Shown: positions 27,029 to 41,545, counted from the stretch's first letter. The stretch is 64,000 bases of DNA from Anaeromyces robustus (GCA_002104895.1 MCFG01000040.1:67501-131500), one strand, 5' to 3'. Notes: generated by a model not told the origin, from the sequence alone. A program made the numbers and translations.

Positions 27029-30000
27029 AAAAACAATAGTAAAAAAATTTCTTTATGTAACTTTATCACTTATGAATAAATAAATAAATAGAAAAAAGAA
27101 AATAATAATAATAACTATAATAATAATAATTTTATTTCTAAAAATTACAAAAAATGTGATAAATAATAATAATAGAAAGAATTTATATGTGTATTTATAT
27201 TTATGTTATTATTTATTTATTTATTTATTTAACCTTTTTTTTATAATTTTTTTGTACTCAATTTTTTTAATTTAATCTATCATTAGATGGTTTTAAAGTT
27301 TTTTAACTTTAATATTATTATATTTATTTTAGAATATATTCCAAATATATTAATAAATTAAAAATAATGTTGACATACTATATAAAAAAGAAAAGAAAAG
27401 GTATTATGGTGAAATACTAAAATAAAATAGAATAAAATAAAATAAAATAAAATAATAATATATCAAATAATAAATAAATAAAGTACAAATAATAATAATA
27501 AAATATAATATAAAATAAAATAATATATGAATATAAAGTACAAATTCAATTAAAACTATAATTAAAATAAATAATAAAATAAATAAATAAATAAATAAAT
27601 AATAACATAAATAATAACAAAAATATAATAAAAATCATATTACTTTAAATATATTAAATAAGAAAAAGAAAAAGAAAATAAAAATAAAAAAAAAAGTTAA
27701 CAATTTTTATGATAATTTTGATAATATACAATATACAATATATAATATATAATATTTATAATATAAACATAATAATAAAATGTTTCTTTTTTTTTTTTAA
27801 TATTTTTTAAAATTCAATTTTTTCTTTTTTTTTTTTTTTTTACAATTATTTTTATTGGTATTTTTTATAATTATATTTATATTAGTTTTTTACCATTAAA
27901 ATTTTAGTTTTTAAAACAAAAACAAAACAAAAACTAAAGTAAAAAAAAAAATGAAATGAAATGAATTATAAAAAAAAAGACAAGATTATTCATTCATCCT
28001 TCTAATTTATTTTAAATAATAAAATGATTATCTAAATGATCGATCATTCACTAGCAAAAAAAAAAAAAAAAAGTCATAAAAAAAAATTAAAACAAAAATA
28101 AACTATAATAAGATTATTTTTAAACTAAAAAAGGTCATAAAAAAATAAAACAAAAATGAACTATAATTAAAATTAATTTATTCATTATTTAGAATTAATT
28201 TATGTAACTATTTTTCCTTTTTTTTTTTATTTCATATTATAAGTAAAATCATTAATTTAATAGAAATAAAAAAAAGATTATTGCAATGATAATATTAATA
28301 ATAATAAGTATAATAATAAAACAAAATAAAACAAAACAAAATAAAACAACTTAAAATAAATGAATCTATTATTCCTGTTATATTACCAATTGAAAATAAT
28401 TAAATAAAATATATTATATATCTTTTTTTTCATTTTAAAAAAAAAAAAAAACTATTTTTCCTTTCTTTTTATAATAATTATTACTATTATTATAATATTT
28501 AACTTTTTTTTATTTTTATTTTTTATTTTATCTAATAATTATTATTGTTGTTGTTGTTGTTTAGTAAAATAAAATTATTTTTTTTGTTATCATTTACATA
28601 TATATTAGTTGAATTTCTATGTTATGTACAAAAATATTATATTTAATTAATATTAATTTATGATATTATCTAAAAATTTAAAATTTTAAAATTTGTAAAT
28701 TTGTAAATTTGTCTATAAATTTTTAAATTTATACAATTTCTATACATAATTTGTTTACCATTAAAAATGAAAAATTCACCATATTTTGATTTTTTTTTTT
28801 TAATTTATATAAATTCTTTTTGACATAATAAATAATAAATAATAAATAATAATATTATTAATATTTATAGTATGACAATAGTTTTTTTTTTTGTATTACA
28901 GAATAATACTTTATCAATATTATTATTATTATTATAATAATTATTATTATTATTAACTATTATTATTATTATTATTATTATGAATTATTATTATTATTAT
29001 TATTATAAAACAATAAGAAATAATGAATAATGAATAATAAATAATGAATAATAAAGAATAATGAATCATGAATAATAATTAAAACCCTAATATTTGATAA
29101 AATAAAATTAAAATCTAAATTTTTTCCCTAAATTTATTTTTTAAATATCATAAAATATTTTATTTTAATTTTATGATACATGATGATTTATAAAAAAAAA
29201 AGGGAAAAATTATAAATATAGAAATATTCTATTTATTTATTTATTTATCTATTTGTTTATCTATTTATTTATTTATTTATTTATTTATTTATCTATTTAT
29301 TTATTTATTTATTTATTTATTATTAATAAAGTTTGATTTATTTATTAGTTTATTTATTTATTTATTTATTTATTAAGTTTGATTTATTTATTATTTAAAA
29401 TTTAAAAATATAATAAAATTTTAAATTAAATGATTTTAAATTTTTGTTACATCAATTTTAAACCTTTGGAAAAAAAAAAAAAATAAATAAAAGGATGAAC
29501 AAAAATTTAAAAATGTTAATTACTATTATTATTACTATTATAAATTATTATTGTTATTAATATTGTCAATAAAAAATTAAAAGAAACCATAAAATTAACT
29601 ATACAATAAATAAATAAAGTTTTTTTTTTATGGAATAAAGATAGGGATAAACTATATAAAATATATATAAAAAAAGAGAAGAAAAAAAAAGTGACATTTT
29701 TTATTACTATTATTATTATTATAATTATTATAAATTTTAATAAATATTTAATAATTTAAAAAAACTTAATATTTAAAAAAATTTTTTTTTTAATATATTC
29801 TCTATATGATATTTTATAATATATTAAAAAAAGTCTTTTTTTTTTATTTTTTTTTTTTTTCATTTTATTTTTTAATTAAGTAAAAAATGGAAAAATAAAT
29901 AATAAAGTTTTTTTTATTTTATTTTATTTTTATTTTATTCCTTATTATTATTATTTCCTATTATTAATTATTATTCATTTTTTTCAAAAAAAAAAAAAAA

Positions 30001-30469
30001 AAAAAAAAAAGTTCAAAGTTCCATACGCTTTTTTTTTTTTTTTTTTTACTTTTTATTAAAAAAAAAATAAAGTTTTTTTTATAACTACCATTTATAGTTT
30101 TATTAGTTATTACTTTTTTTTTTCTTAGAATTAATAAAAAGAATATGATATATAAAAATATGTTAATAATAATTAATATATCCTAATATCTAATATCTAA
30201 AATTTAATATCTAATATCTAATATTTTATTATTATATATAAATGCTTTTAGAGTTAAAATGAATTTCTAAAATATTATTATTTTACTATTATTTTTAAAT
30301 TAACTATTATGAATTATAATAATAATATATAAAATCATTGATAATAATAAATATATAAATATTTAAAATATTAAAATAGATAAAATAGATAAAAGAGTTT
30401 TTTTTTTAATAAATTATAATAAATAATAATTAATATTAGTTTAAAAAAACAAAATTAGTATGAATACTT

Positions 30470-30471
30470 TT

Positions 30472-30503
<32 letters not shown>

Positions 30504-30512
30504 TTATTATTT

Positions 30513-30549
<37 letters not shown>

Positions 30550-30558
30550 TTATTATTT

Positions 30559-30642
<84 letters not shown>

Positions 30643-30645
30643 TTA
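30470..30645 (+). repeat. Long (TTTA)n array
   Basis: More than 150 bases of TTTA units interrupted by two nearly identical inserts of the form AATTATTATTTATTA. This suggests a higher-order duplication of the array. Confidence 0.85.
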
Positions 30646-31097
30646 TTATTATTATTATTAATTATTATTATTTATTTAATTATTAACAGTTAACTATAAT
30701 CAATTTTAAAAAAAAATTAAAAAAAAATTTTTAATTTTTTCTTTTTATATTTTTTTATTTTTTATTGTTAATTGTTAATTTTACTTTTTATGGAATTATT
30801 TAATCTATTACTTAATATTTTTGAACCTTTTTTTTTTATACATATACAATAAATGCTTCTAATTGAAATTGTTATAACAATACTTTTAATAAATTTATTT
30901 ATTTATTTATTATTATTATTAAATATTATTATTATTAAAATTATTATTATTATTAAATGTTAATGAATGTATTGTATTAATAGGCTTATAATATAAAAAT
31001 TTATATTATTATATTCTGAAATAATTATATTTTATACTCTTTTATAGAATACGTATTATAGAATATTAAAAAAGGATTTATTTATTTGTTAAATAAT

Positions 31098-31128
<31 letters not shown>

Positions 31129-32265
31129 CTAATTTATTTATTTATTTTATTTATCAGTCCTTTTATATTATGTATGTATTAATTAAAAGTCTTTTGTTAT
31201 CATAGAATCATCGGTTTTCTAATAATTTTTTTTGTTACCATTTTTTCTTAATTTCAATTTTATTTTAATTGAATTTTATTTTATTATTATTTTGTATTTT
31301 TTTTTTTAAATTTTTTTTTGTATTTTTTTTTATATTTTTTGTATTTTATTATATCATATTCTATCATAAATCATATGTTTGATATTTTTATTTTTTTTTT
31401 GTGTTATGTGATTATGTGATAATTAAATCATGTTTTATATTTTATATCATTATTTAATAAATAAATAAAAAAATTTTATTATTATTTATTTATTAATAAT
31501 TTTTTTTTAATGAATAAGGAATTTTTTTTTTAAATTTTGACCCTTGAAATGAAATAATAATAATAATTAATAATTAATAAATAATAAAATAATATTAATA
31601 ATTAATGATTAAAAAAAAACCAAATTTTTTTTTTTACTTCCCCGACTTTTTTTTTTTTTTTTTTTTAATCATTAATTTTTATTTTTGTTATCATTATTGA
31701 TTATTAATTATTAATTATTAATGATTTTGTTTTTGTTTTTGTTTTTGTTTTTGTTATTTTTTTTTTATTATAAATAAATAAAAAAAAGCCACAAAAATAA
31801 ATAAATGAATAAATAAATAAATAATAAATAAATTATTAGTTATTATTTAATTAATTATTTATTTATTTATTATTAATTTTTTATTATTATTAATTTTGTG
31901 TTTGGATAATTTTTTTTATTTATTTATTTATTTATTTAATATTATTAATTTGTTGTTGTTTTTTATTTTAATATATATTTTTTTATATATTTTTTTATAT
32001 ATTTTTATATATATTTTATATATATTTTAAAATAATAATATTTTTTTAATAATATTTTTGTTCATAAAAAAAAATTAATTTTTATAATTATTAAAGTTTA
32101 TTATTAAAAATGTTTCTCTTTTTTTTTTAATATGATAAATCTATTAATTAATAATAAAAATATAATAATAAATAATTAATTATAAATTATATTAAAATAA
32201 TTTAATAATTTAATATTATAAATATCCCAAAAAGAAAAATTAAAAAAAAAATTTTTTTTTTTTCA

Positions 32266-32316
32266 ATTTTGTACTTTTAATATTTAATATTTTTAATAAT
32301 ATTAAAAGTACAAAAT
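32266..32316. repeat. Perfect inverted repeat, 19-bp arms, 13-base loop
   Basis: Left arm 32266-32284 (ATTTTGTACTTTTAATATT) and right arm 32298-32316 are exact reverse complements. On both sides the structure is flanked by an A tract that turns into a T tract (32242-32263 and 32325-32342), so the hairpin is bracketed by matching low-complexity blocks. Confidence 0.9.
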
Positions 32317-33681
32317 GAAGAGATAAAAAAAATTTTTTTTTTAATTTTTATTTTTTAATTTATTTTAAATATAAATTTATGAAATATTAATAAAATAAAT
32401 ATTAATAAAATAAATATAAATAAAATAAATATAAATAAAATAAATAAAAAAAATTTTTTTTCTCTCTTTTTTTTTTTAATATTCAATATTTTTTACCTAA
32501 AAATATTTAAATTAAAAATCATTGCCAAAAATTAAATAATTAAAATATTAAAATTAAAATTAAAAATATTAAAATTAAAAATTTATAGAATGAAATAGAA
32601 TTAAAATAAAAAATCAAGTACATTTTATTATTAAATCTATTTAATAAATGTATTCCTTTTTTTTAATTTTTTTGTTGTAAAAAAATTTTTTTTATTTATA
32701 TTTATTTTGTTTATAAATTTTTTTTATTATTATTATTATTAATTATTATTATTATTATTAATTATTATTATTAATTATTATTATTTGTTTTAGAATGAAC
32801 AAAAATAGAAAAAAAATAGAAAAATAGAATAAAATAAAATAAAATTGAAATAAAATAGAAATACTAAATTTAATATTTAATACATAATATTTAATATTTA
32901 ATAATATTTAATATAATATTAAAAATTGTTTATAATATTATCTCTTTTTTCTTTTTTTTCTTTTTGTCTTTTGTCTCTTTTTAATATGATTTAATATTTT
33001 ATTTATATATTAATTAATTAATTAATAATATTTAAATATTTATTTAAACTACATGAAATTGTTGCTTATTTTTTAATATTATCATAATTAAATAAATAAA
33101 TAAATCAAAAAAAAAAAAAGTAAAGAAAAGCATGATTTGAATTTGAATAAAAAAAAAATAAAGACAAATATAAAAATGTTAATAAAAAAAAAAAAAAGAA
33201 AAAAATGAAAATTCTAATTTAAAATTAATATAGGTTAATATAGAAATTTTATTTTTTCTTGGTATTTTTTATTTTATTATATTATTTATTATATTATATA
33301 TATTTTTTATTGGCATAAAATAACATTACTATAAACACTAAAATAAATAAATAACATTAAAATAAATAATATTAAATAAATAACATTAAATATAACATTA
33401 ACATATGTTTTAAAAAAAAAAGAACACAATGAAATACAAATTTAATATTTAATATTTAATAATAAAAACAAAAAAAATAATAATAATAATAATAATAATA
33501 ATTGTTAGAGTTTTTTTTTTTATTTTGTATTTGTATTTGTATTTGTATTTGTATTTTATTTAAGTAAACCCTACAAAAAAAAAAAATTTTTTTTTTTAAT
33601 TACAGATAAAATGACATTATATAATAATATTAATTATTACATATTAATTAATTATTAATATTTATTAGTATTTATTAGTAT

Positions 33682-33715
<34 letters not shown>

Positions 33716-33845
33716 TTAAAAAAAATTGGTCTCTTTTTTTTTTTTTTTTTTAATTTTTAATTTTTAATTTATAAACACATTTTATAAAAAAGCATGATAC
33801 ATTTAATATTTTTGACGAAGGTTAACATTATAAAGATAAAACAAA

Positions 33846-33880
<35 letters not shown>

Positions 33881-33958
33881 AATGTTAATATATTTGTAAA
33901 ACAAAATTAAAAAACAAAAAACAAAAACAAAAAACAAATACAAAAATGAAAATATGAA

Positions 33959-34000
33959 AACCTTAAAAGAAAAAAATAATTTTTATTTTCTTTTAAGGTT
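33959..34000. repeat. Perfect hairpin, 15-bp stem, 12-base loop
   Basis: AACCTTAAAAGAAAA at 33959-33973 pairs exactly with TTTTCTTTTAAGGTT at 33986-34000. It lies about 460 bp left of the 34459-34964 fold-back. Confidence 0.9.
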
Positions 34001-34175
34001 ATTAATACAAAATGATTATTTTAATTATATATAAAAAATTTTAGTTATTTTTTAATCCTTCTTAAAAATAAATACTTTTGAATCATGACAAATAATAATA
34101 ATAATAAAAATTAAAAAGGTTTTCTTCTGAATTACTTTTTTTTTTTAATATTTTTTTTTTAAAATTATTTGAAAC

Positions 34176-34237
34176 TATTTCATTTAATTTAATTTTATTT
34201 AATTTAATTTAAAATAATAAAAGTATTAAATGAAATA
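34176..34237. repeat. Perfect inverted repeat, 13-bp arms, 36-base loop
   Basis: TATTTCATTTAAT at 34176-34188 pairs exactly with 34225-34237. The loop is TTTAA-like simple sequence. Confidence 0.85.
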
Positions 34238-34458
34238 TTTAATTAAAGATGAGAAAACTAATAATTATTGAATAAATTTATCCTTGAGAAGTAAAAGAAG
34301 AAAAAAAAAATTTTTTTTTTATTAATAATTATTTTTATATGGATAAATTATTTTTTTATTTATTTAATAATTTAATATTTATTCATTTATTTATTTAATA
34401 TTTAATAATTAATAATTTATTTATTTATTTATTTAATTATTTAATATTAATGTTGTAA

Positions 34459-34964
34459 TTGTAATTGTAGTTGATAATTGTGGTAGTTGTAGTTAAAAAA
34501 AAAAGGGATAATTAAAATAATAATATCATAATATTAATATCATAATCATATATATAATTAAAGAGAATGTTAATATAGAGAATGTTAATATCAATATTAA
34601 ATATATATATTTTATATACAATATGTATATACATACAGAAATATTTTGAGGATAATTAAATTAAATTAAAAAAAAATATAGATATTATTATTATTATTGT
34701 TATTATTTTAATTATTTTTATCACCTTTAAAATAAAAAGATTTTACCTACATTTAATATTTGTAACCCTTTCTTTCTGTTAATATTCATTATTTTTTTTT
34801 ATCATTCTCTATAACTATTGTTAAGATGATGATTATTTTAATTATTTCAATTATTAACTATTTTTATTATTATTTATTATTATTATTTATTGTTATTATT
34901 ATTATTATTATTATTATCCCTTTTTTTTTTAATAAACCACCACAATTATCAACCACAATTACAA
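34459..34964. mobile_element. MITE-like or fold-back element with about 50-bp terminal inverted repeats
   Basis: The left end (34459-34510, beginning TTGTAATTGTAGTTGATAA) matches the reverse complement of the right end (34915-34964). There are two mismatches in the first 29 positions, then a small length difference, then the same TT-A10-GGGATA block on both sides. The ends contain TGATAATTGTGGT, rich in G for this region. The 400-base interior is non-coding, with weaker complementary pieces (TATAGAGAATG on both sides). This fits a non-autonomous inverted-repeat element. No clear target-site duplication is visible: the left flank is TTAATATTAATG and the right flank is a long AAAAT array. Transposition is therefore inference. 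Confidence 0.55.
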
Positions 34965-35036
34965 AATAAAATAAAATAAAATAAAATAAAATAAAATAAA
35001 ATAAAATAAAATAAAATAAAATAAAATAAAATAAAA
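34965..35036 (+). repeat. (AAAAT)n pentanucleotide array, about 14 units
   Basis: A near-perfect array directly adjoining the right end of the inverted-repeat element at 34459-34964. Confidence 0.9.
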
Positions 35037-36621
35037 AAAATCATTCTATATATTTATTATTATTCTCTACCTACAATACCATAATATTTTTTACTTTGTT
35101 ATTAAATGGTATAATCTAATATTATAATAGTATTATAATAACATTAGAATAACATTATATAATATTATATAATATATAATAAACTATAACAAATTATAAC
35201 AAATTATATATAACTAATATTATAATATATTTATACGTATATTATTATTATATAATTTATATATTTTATATATTTTAATATATATATTTTATATAATGTA
35301 TATATATAAAAAAAATTAAAACATTTTAAATATTCTTCTATCTATAAAATAAAATAATATAAAATATTTTATTTAATTTTAGTTTAATTTAGATTAAAAA
35401 TAAAAAATTAACAATTAATAATTAATATTTATGCTTTATTTTATTCTATAAAAATTAAATTGTTGTGTTTTGTTTTTATTTTATTTTATTTTATTTAATT
35501 TTATTTTATTTTTTCTGTATTTTAAAGAAAAGAAAAATAAAATAAAAGAAAATAAAAAAAAAAGAAAAAAAGAAAACCATTTATTTTATTTTATTTTATT
35601 TTATAATATATGTCACAGAGTTTATAGATTATATGCCTAGACTATGTTGTTGTGTTTTTTTTTTTTTTTTAATTTTTTATTTTTATTTTTGTTGTATTTA
35701 TTATTTATGTTGTTGTGTTTTATTACAATAAATAGTATATTCTATATTTTATATTCTATATTCTATATTAGGACAAAACCAAATATAGACATATAAATAA
35801 TATAAATATATAAATAATATAAATAAATAAATATATAAATAAATAAATAAATAAATAATAATTTAAATAAAAAAATAATTTAAATAATATAAAGAATTTA
35901 AAATGAAAATTCTATTAAAAAGTTTATTTTTTATTTTTATTTTTTATTTTTTTTAGTTTTTTTTAGTTTTATTTTAAAAATCTTGTACAGTTACAAAAAA
36001 TAAATTAAGAAACAAGAAAAAAGAAAAAAGAAAAAAAAAGAAAAAGAAAAAGAGTCTAGTTTATTCTTTTTTTTATTTTATCTTTTAATTTTAATTTTAA
36101 TTTGTTTTTTGTTTTTGTTTTTATTTTATGATTTTTGTGTTATGAATGAAAATTAATATAAAATAATAAAAATAAAAAATAAAAAAGTTACAAATGGATA
36201 TTTGATGCTGATCATTTCATATCATTTCATTTTTTTTTTTCTTAGGATTACAAAAGTAGGACAAAAAATGTCAAAAATTTCTCTTTTTTTATTATTATTA
36301 TTATTAAGTTATTATTATTAAGTTAAACATAAAAAAAAAGAATTTATAAAACATAAAACAATTTAATAATTTTTTAACATATTACAAAATAATAATAAAT
36401 AAAATAAAAAACATGACTTTTAATATTAATTATTTAATATGAATTAGAATCACCAATAAAAATTCATTAAAAATTTAATTAATAAATAAATGAATAAATT
36501 ATTATATAAATAAATGATTATATAAATAAATAAAATAGAAATAAATATTATAAATATAATGATAATATATTATTATATAATAAAAAATTATCTGGAATAA
36601 TTATAATTATTATTATTATTA

Positions 36622-36653
<32 letters not shown>

Positions 36654-37162
36654 AACTAAATTTATACATATTTAAAAATGATAAAACTATAAAACTATAA
36701 AACTATAAAAAATTCTAAATTTTAAATTTTAAATTCTAATAAAAAAATTTTAATTATTAATTATAGTTTATGAAAAAGAAGAAGAAAAAAAAAATTTTTT
36801 TTTTCATTTTATTACTGATTTACATTAAAAAAATTAAAACCAATGAAATTGTTTGTAAAATTTGTACTTTAAAACACAAAAATTTAAATTTTTAAATTTT
36901 AAATTATTATTTTTTAAATTATTATTTTATTTTAGAAAAATTAAAACATAAAAAAATAAAATAAAATAAAAATTCAATTAAATAATAAATATTTATTTAA
37001 TTGAATAAAATAAATAAATAAATTCATAAGTAAATTTATAATTAATTAATAAATTAATAAATTAATTAAATAAAACCAATAAATAATAAAATTATAAAAG
37101 TTTTTTTATCTTTAATGACCTTAAAAAATATAGACATTTTTTACTATATAAATTTTTATCTC

Positions 37163-37212
37163 ATAGTTGTATTTGTATTTTAAGATGATTGATTTTTTAG
37201 AAATACAACTAT
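37163..37212. repeat. Perfect inverted repeat, 12-bp arms, 26-base loop
   Basis: ATAGTTGTATTT at 37163-37174 pairs exactly with AAATACAACTAT at 37201-37212. A three-copy TAATAAATGA decamer array follows at 37241-37270. Confidence 0.85.
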
Positions 37213-40200
37213 AAGTACAAATAAATACAAATATAAATGATAATAAATGATAATAAATGATAATAAATGAGTAAATGTTGTTATAAGAGTATAATAATAA
37301 TTATAATAAAATAAAAAGAACTATAAATAATAATAATAATAAGAAAAAAAAAAACCAATACAAATTTATAATTTAAACTTTTATGGAATGAAGAAATTTT
37401 ATTGATTATTTTCATGTTTTAAATTTTTTAATTTTTAATTTTTAATTTTTAATTTTTAATTATTTTTAATTTTTAATGTCATTTTAAATTACACTTGATA
37501 ATTGATAAAAAGTAAAAAATCAAATATAAAATATAAATTATTATTATTTAATAGAATAGAATAGAATAGAATAGAATTTATAAGATATTTTATTATTTAT
37601 TGTTTATTGTTTATTGTCATATTTTTACATTATTTTTATTATTATGATTAAATAGAAAAAGTTTCTTAGAAAAGAATATTTTATATTGTTATATATAAAA
37701 TAATAATAATAGAAAAGAAAAAAGTAATCATATTTAAATTTATTCTATTCTAAAGTATTTATTTATTTATTTATTTATTTATTCTAATAGATAAAGTATA
37801 AACAAATATAATCAATAAATATAATGATTTATTTAATTATTTTATGTATTTTATTTATTTTTTCATTTATTATTTATTTATTTGTATTCAATAAATAGAT
37901 TCGTTTTAAAACTTTAAAAATAAAATAAATATTAAATATTAAATAAAATAAAATAATTAAATTAATTTTTTAAAAAAAAAAGGTTTAATAATAAATAATT
38001 ATATAGAATAAAATAGTATTTTACCATATATTAAATAGGTTACACAAATTTAATTTGATCAGAAACAAATAATTAATAATTAATATAATAAAATAAATAT
38101 AAAATATAAAATAATAAAATAATATAATAAAAAAAATAGAATGAAAAATAGAATTACAAATAAAAAAAAAAAAAAAAAGTTAAAATATCCATATAAAGTA
38201 ATAATTTTATTTTTTAATTATTTTATTATTTATTAAAATTCTTTTTATTTAATTTAAAAAGAGATAAAGAAAAATTTATAAATTAATATATAAATATTAA
38301 TTATTAACTATTAACTATTAAATATAATAAATATTATTAGTATAATAAATTTATTAAAAATCAATTATATATTATAAATAATATATAAATTATAATATTA
38401 AATTAATTAATTCAATTAGATAAAAATAAATACTTTTTTTGTTATGAATGGTACAATAAAATCAAATATATAATCAATATATAATAAAATAATAAATAGA
38501 ATAAAAAGAATAATAAAAAGAAAGAATAATAAATGAATAATAATAATTCAAAATACTATAGAGAGAATAATATTATCATAAAGTTTTATTTATTATTATG
38601 TAATGCTTGTTTTTATTTTTTGTATGTAGAAATAAATAATACTAATTATTATAAATAAAAACAATATTTAATAATAATAATAGTAATTTTTTTTAATTAT
38701 TATTTATTTAGTAATTTTTAATGTATTGAATTTATTATTGCATATGCAATAACTTTTATAATACTAAAATAAAAAAATTTTTTATATACATATAAATAAA
38801 TAAATAAATCCATAAACAAATACATAAAAAATAAATGAATGAATAAATAAAAAATAAATGAATTATTAATGATACATTATAGGGTTACATTCATATGAAA
38901 GTAAAAAAAAATTTTTTTTATGTAGTTTAGGGTCTTTTTTTTTTATTTTAACAAAACATCCAATAATTAACAATAATAATTATATAATAAATCATAAATA
39001 ATTATATAATCAATAATTATATAATAAATAATTATATAATAATAATTATATAATAATAATTAAAATAAATAAAATAATTAGTAATCAAATGATTTTTGCC
39101 TCAAACTTTAATAATCCTTCCATTCCATATAAATAAATAAATATAAAAGACAATTGTTAATATGAATAAAAAATTAAAAATTAAAAATAAAATGTTATAT
39201 AATGAAAGTAATAAATTTTATTTTAAAATGTTTTTATTTTGTTTTTATTTTTATTTTATTTTTTGGCTTAGCAGATTTTTTTTTGTAATTTTTTTTTATT
39301 TTTACAAAAAAGGATATTTTGTATTAACTTTCAAAACTTTAATTTTTTTTTTGTGTTGGGTTTGTTTAATATATACATTTATATATATTTATATATATAT
39401 TTTTATATATAATTAAATATATTAAATATACTTGAAATAATATATTAAATCATTTAAAATTTCTTTTTATCTCTTATTTTACTAAATAGGATATAAAATA
39501 ATTCTGAATAATAATATTGAATAATGAATAATAATAAATATTATTATTATTATTATTATTATTATCTTTTAATTTTTTTAATAATCATTTATTTATTTAT
39601 TTAACACCTAATTTTTTATTTTATTTTAACATATTAACATATTAACATATTATTATCATGATTAATGCTATTGTTAAAAAATAAAATAAATAAATATTTT
39701 TTATTTAAGGTACATAAATAGTAATATTAAAAATCAACCATTAATTTAAAATATTTATTAAAAAAAATAATAATAATAAAAAATAAAAAAAAATAAAATA
39801 AATAAAATAAAAAAGTGTCCTCAATTTTTTTTATGAAATTTTTTTTTAAAAAAAATAATATAAATAATAAATAATAATAAATAAATATTTATACATATTA
39901 TATATTATATACTATATATTTTATAATATACTATATATTATTATCTATTATATAGTATCTATTATATATATTTATATATTTATCTATTTTACATTCATTT
40001 ATTGTTTATATATTTTATATATTATAGATTATAGATTGTATTTATTTTCATTATTATTTATTATTTATTATTATTTATTATTTATTATTTATTTTCATTA
40101 TTATTTATTTATTACTATTTATATTTATTTAATTATTAATTATTATTTATTTATATTAAAATAGTTTTTTTTATATTTATATTTATTTTATTTAAAGTAT

Positions 40201-40416
40201 TTTTTATTAATAGAATCATTCGATAGAAACCATTTTTAAAAAAAGGAAAAACTTTTTTTTTATATTTATTAATTTATTTTTTTATTATTTATTAATTTTA
40301 GGTAGAATACATTTTTTTTAAACATTTTTTTTTTAAGTACAAGAATTGTTAACTTTTTATTTTTTTAAAAAAAAAACTAAATTTTTAATAAATCAATAGA
40401 TTAAAACTGTTTAGAA

Positions 40417-40603
40417 ATTTTATTAAAATAAAATAAATGGTAAAATAATTAATAATAAATAATAATTAATAGTAATTAAAAATTAATAGTAATTAAATAA
40501 TTATTTACTATTTATTAATTGTTTAATTATCCTTTATTATTTATCCTTTATTAATTATCTTTTATTAATTATTTATTTTACCATTTATTTTAATTTTATT
40601 AAA
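40417..40603. repeat. Fold-back structure with 19-bp perfect core arms
   Basis: AAAATAAATGGTAAAATAA at 40430-40448 is exactly complementary to 40573-40591. Similarity continues imperfectly outwards, and inwards to a near-palindromic centre at about 40500 (AATAGTAATTAAATAA against its complement). The whole 187-base block can fold into one long hairpin. Confidence 0.75.
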
Positions 40604-40607
40604 TGGG

Positions 40608-40639
<32 letters not shown>

Positions 40640-41500
40640 AAAAAAAAAAGGTGTATAAAAATAAATAATCATTTAATAATAATTAATTTATTAATTTAAT
40701 AATGAGTTTTAACTTGATAAATATGGTAATAAAAAAAATGAAAAATGAAAAAAAAAAAAAAACGGTAACATTAAAAAACGTTTTAAAAATGATTAAAAAT
40801 AGAAATAAAATAAAAAACGGAAACAAAAAATTAAAATAAAAAAAAATAAATAAAAAAAATAAATTATTATTTATATAAAATGAATAATTAAAAAAAATAA
40901 TTAAAAAAAAAAAAAAAACGGAATAAAATAAATTAATAAAATAAAATAATTATAAAAATAAAAAAAAGAAATATTCCATTTATTCTTATTTTTATTCTTT
41001 ACTATGAAATGAATTCTACATATAATTTTATTTTAAATAATTTTTTTTTTTCATTTTATATTTTATTACCCTATAATAATAATATTAAAAAAATCCAATT
41101 AGTAATAAAATTTAATTCATTATAAAAGAGAGAGTTTAATTATAAAAAAAATTTTACTTTAAAAAAAATGTCTTCATATATTTAATTATTTTATAATGAT
41201 TAAAGTTTTTTTTTTTTTTTTTTACTTTATAGTTTTATTTTAATTTTAATTTTAAAAAAAAAGAATAAAAGGAATGTTCATACTATTTTCATACTATTTT
41301 CATTATTTTTAATTTTAATTTTTAATCATTATTATATCATATTATATCATCATCTGTTTTTATTATTATTTTTATTATTATTATTATTATTACTTTTTAA
41401 TCATCGCTTTTTTTTTATATTTTATCATGACTTTATCCTTTATACTATTTTTTAAAACAAAAATAATAAAATTAATAATAAAAATAATGATAATCTATAA

Positions 41501-41545
41501 ATTATATAAATTATATAAATTATATAAATTATATAAATTATATAA
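41501..41545 (+). repeat. (ATTATATAA)5 nonanucleotide tandem array
   Basis: Five exact 9-bp copies followed by a partial copy. Confidence 0.85.

Larger units (their letters stand above)
18719..33958. other. Gene desert, left part (about 15 kb): simple repeats only
   Basis: No splice-consistent exon, no RNA gene and no recognisable transposon reading frame on either strand. The content is long A and T runs, (TTTA)n and (ATA)n arrays, AAAAT/TTTTA pentamers, and a few slightly less A/T-rich patches (19190-19310, 26760-26950) with no coding structure. Notable arrays: (TAAA)n at about 19395-19438, ATTCT-like pentamers at 20730-20775, TTAGAA hexamers at 21880-21915, AATAATG-like repeats at 29010-29080, and long (TTTA)n arrays at 29230-29330 and 30470-30645. 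A frame at 26364-26573 is tyrosine/leucine low complexity from such arrays. Confidence 0.8.

Noticed and set aside
39162-39416. 84-codon frame with several aromatic, membrane-like stretches
   Set aside because: The F/Y/I/L content is what T-rich repeats encode by chance; there is no motif and no supporting neighbouring exons.
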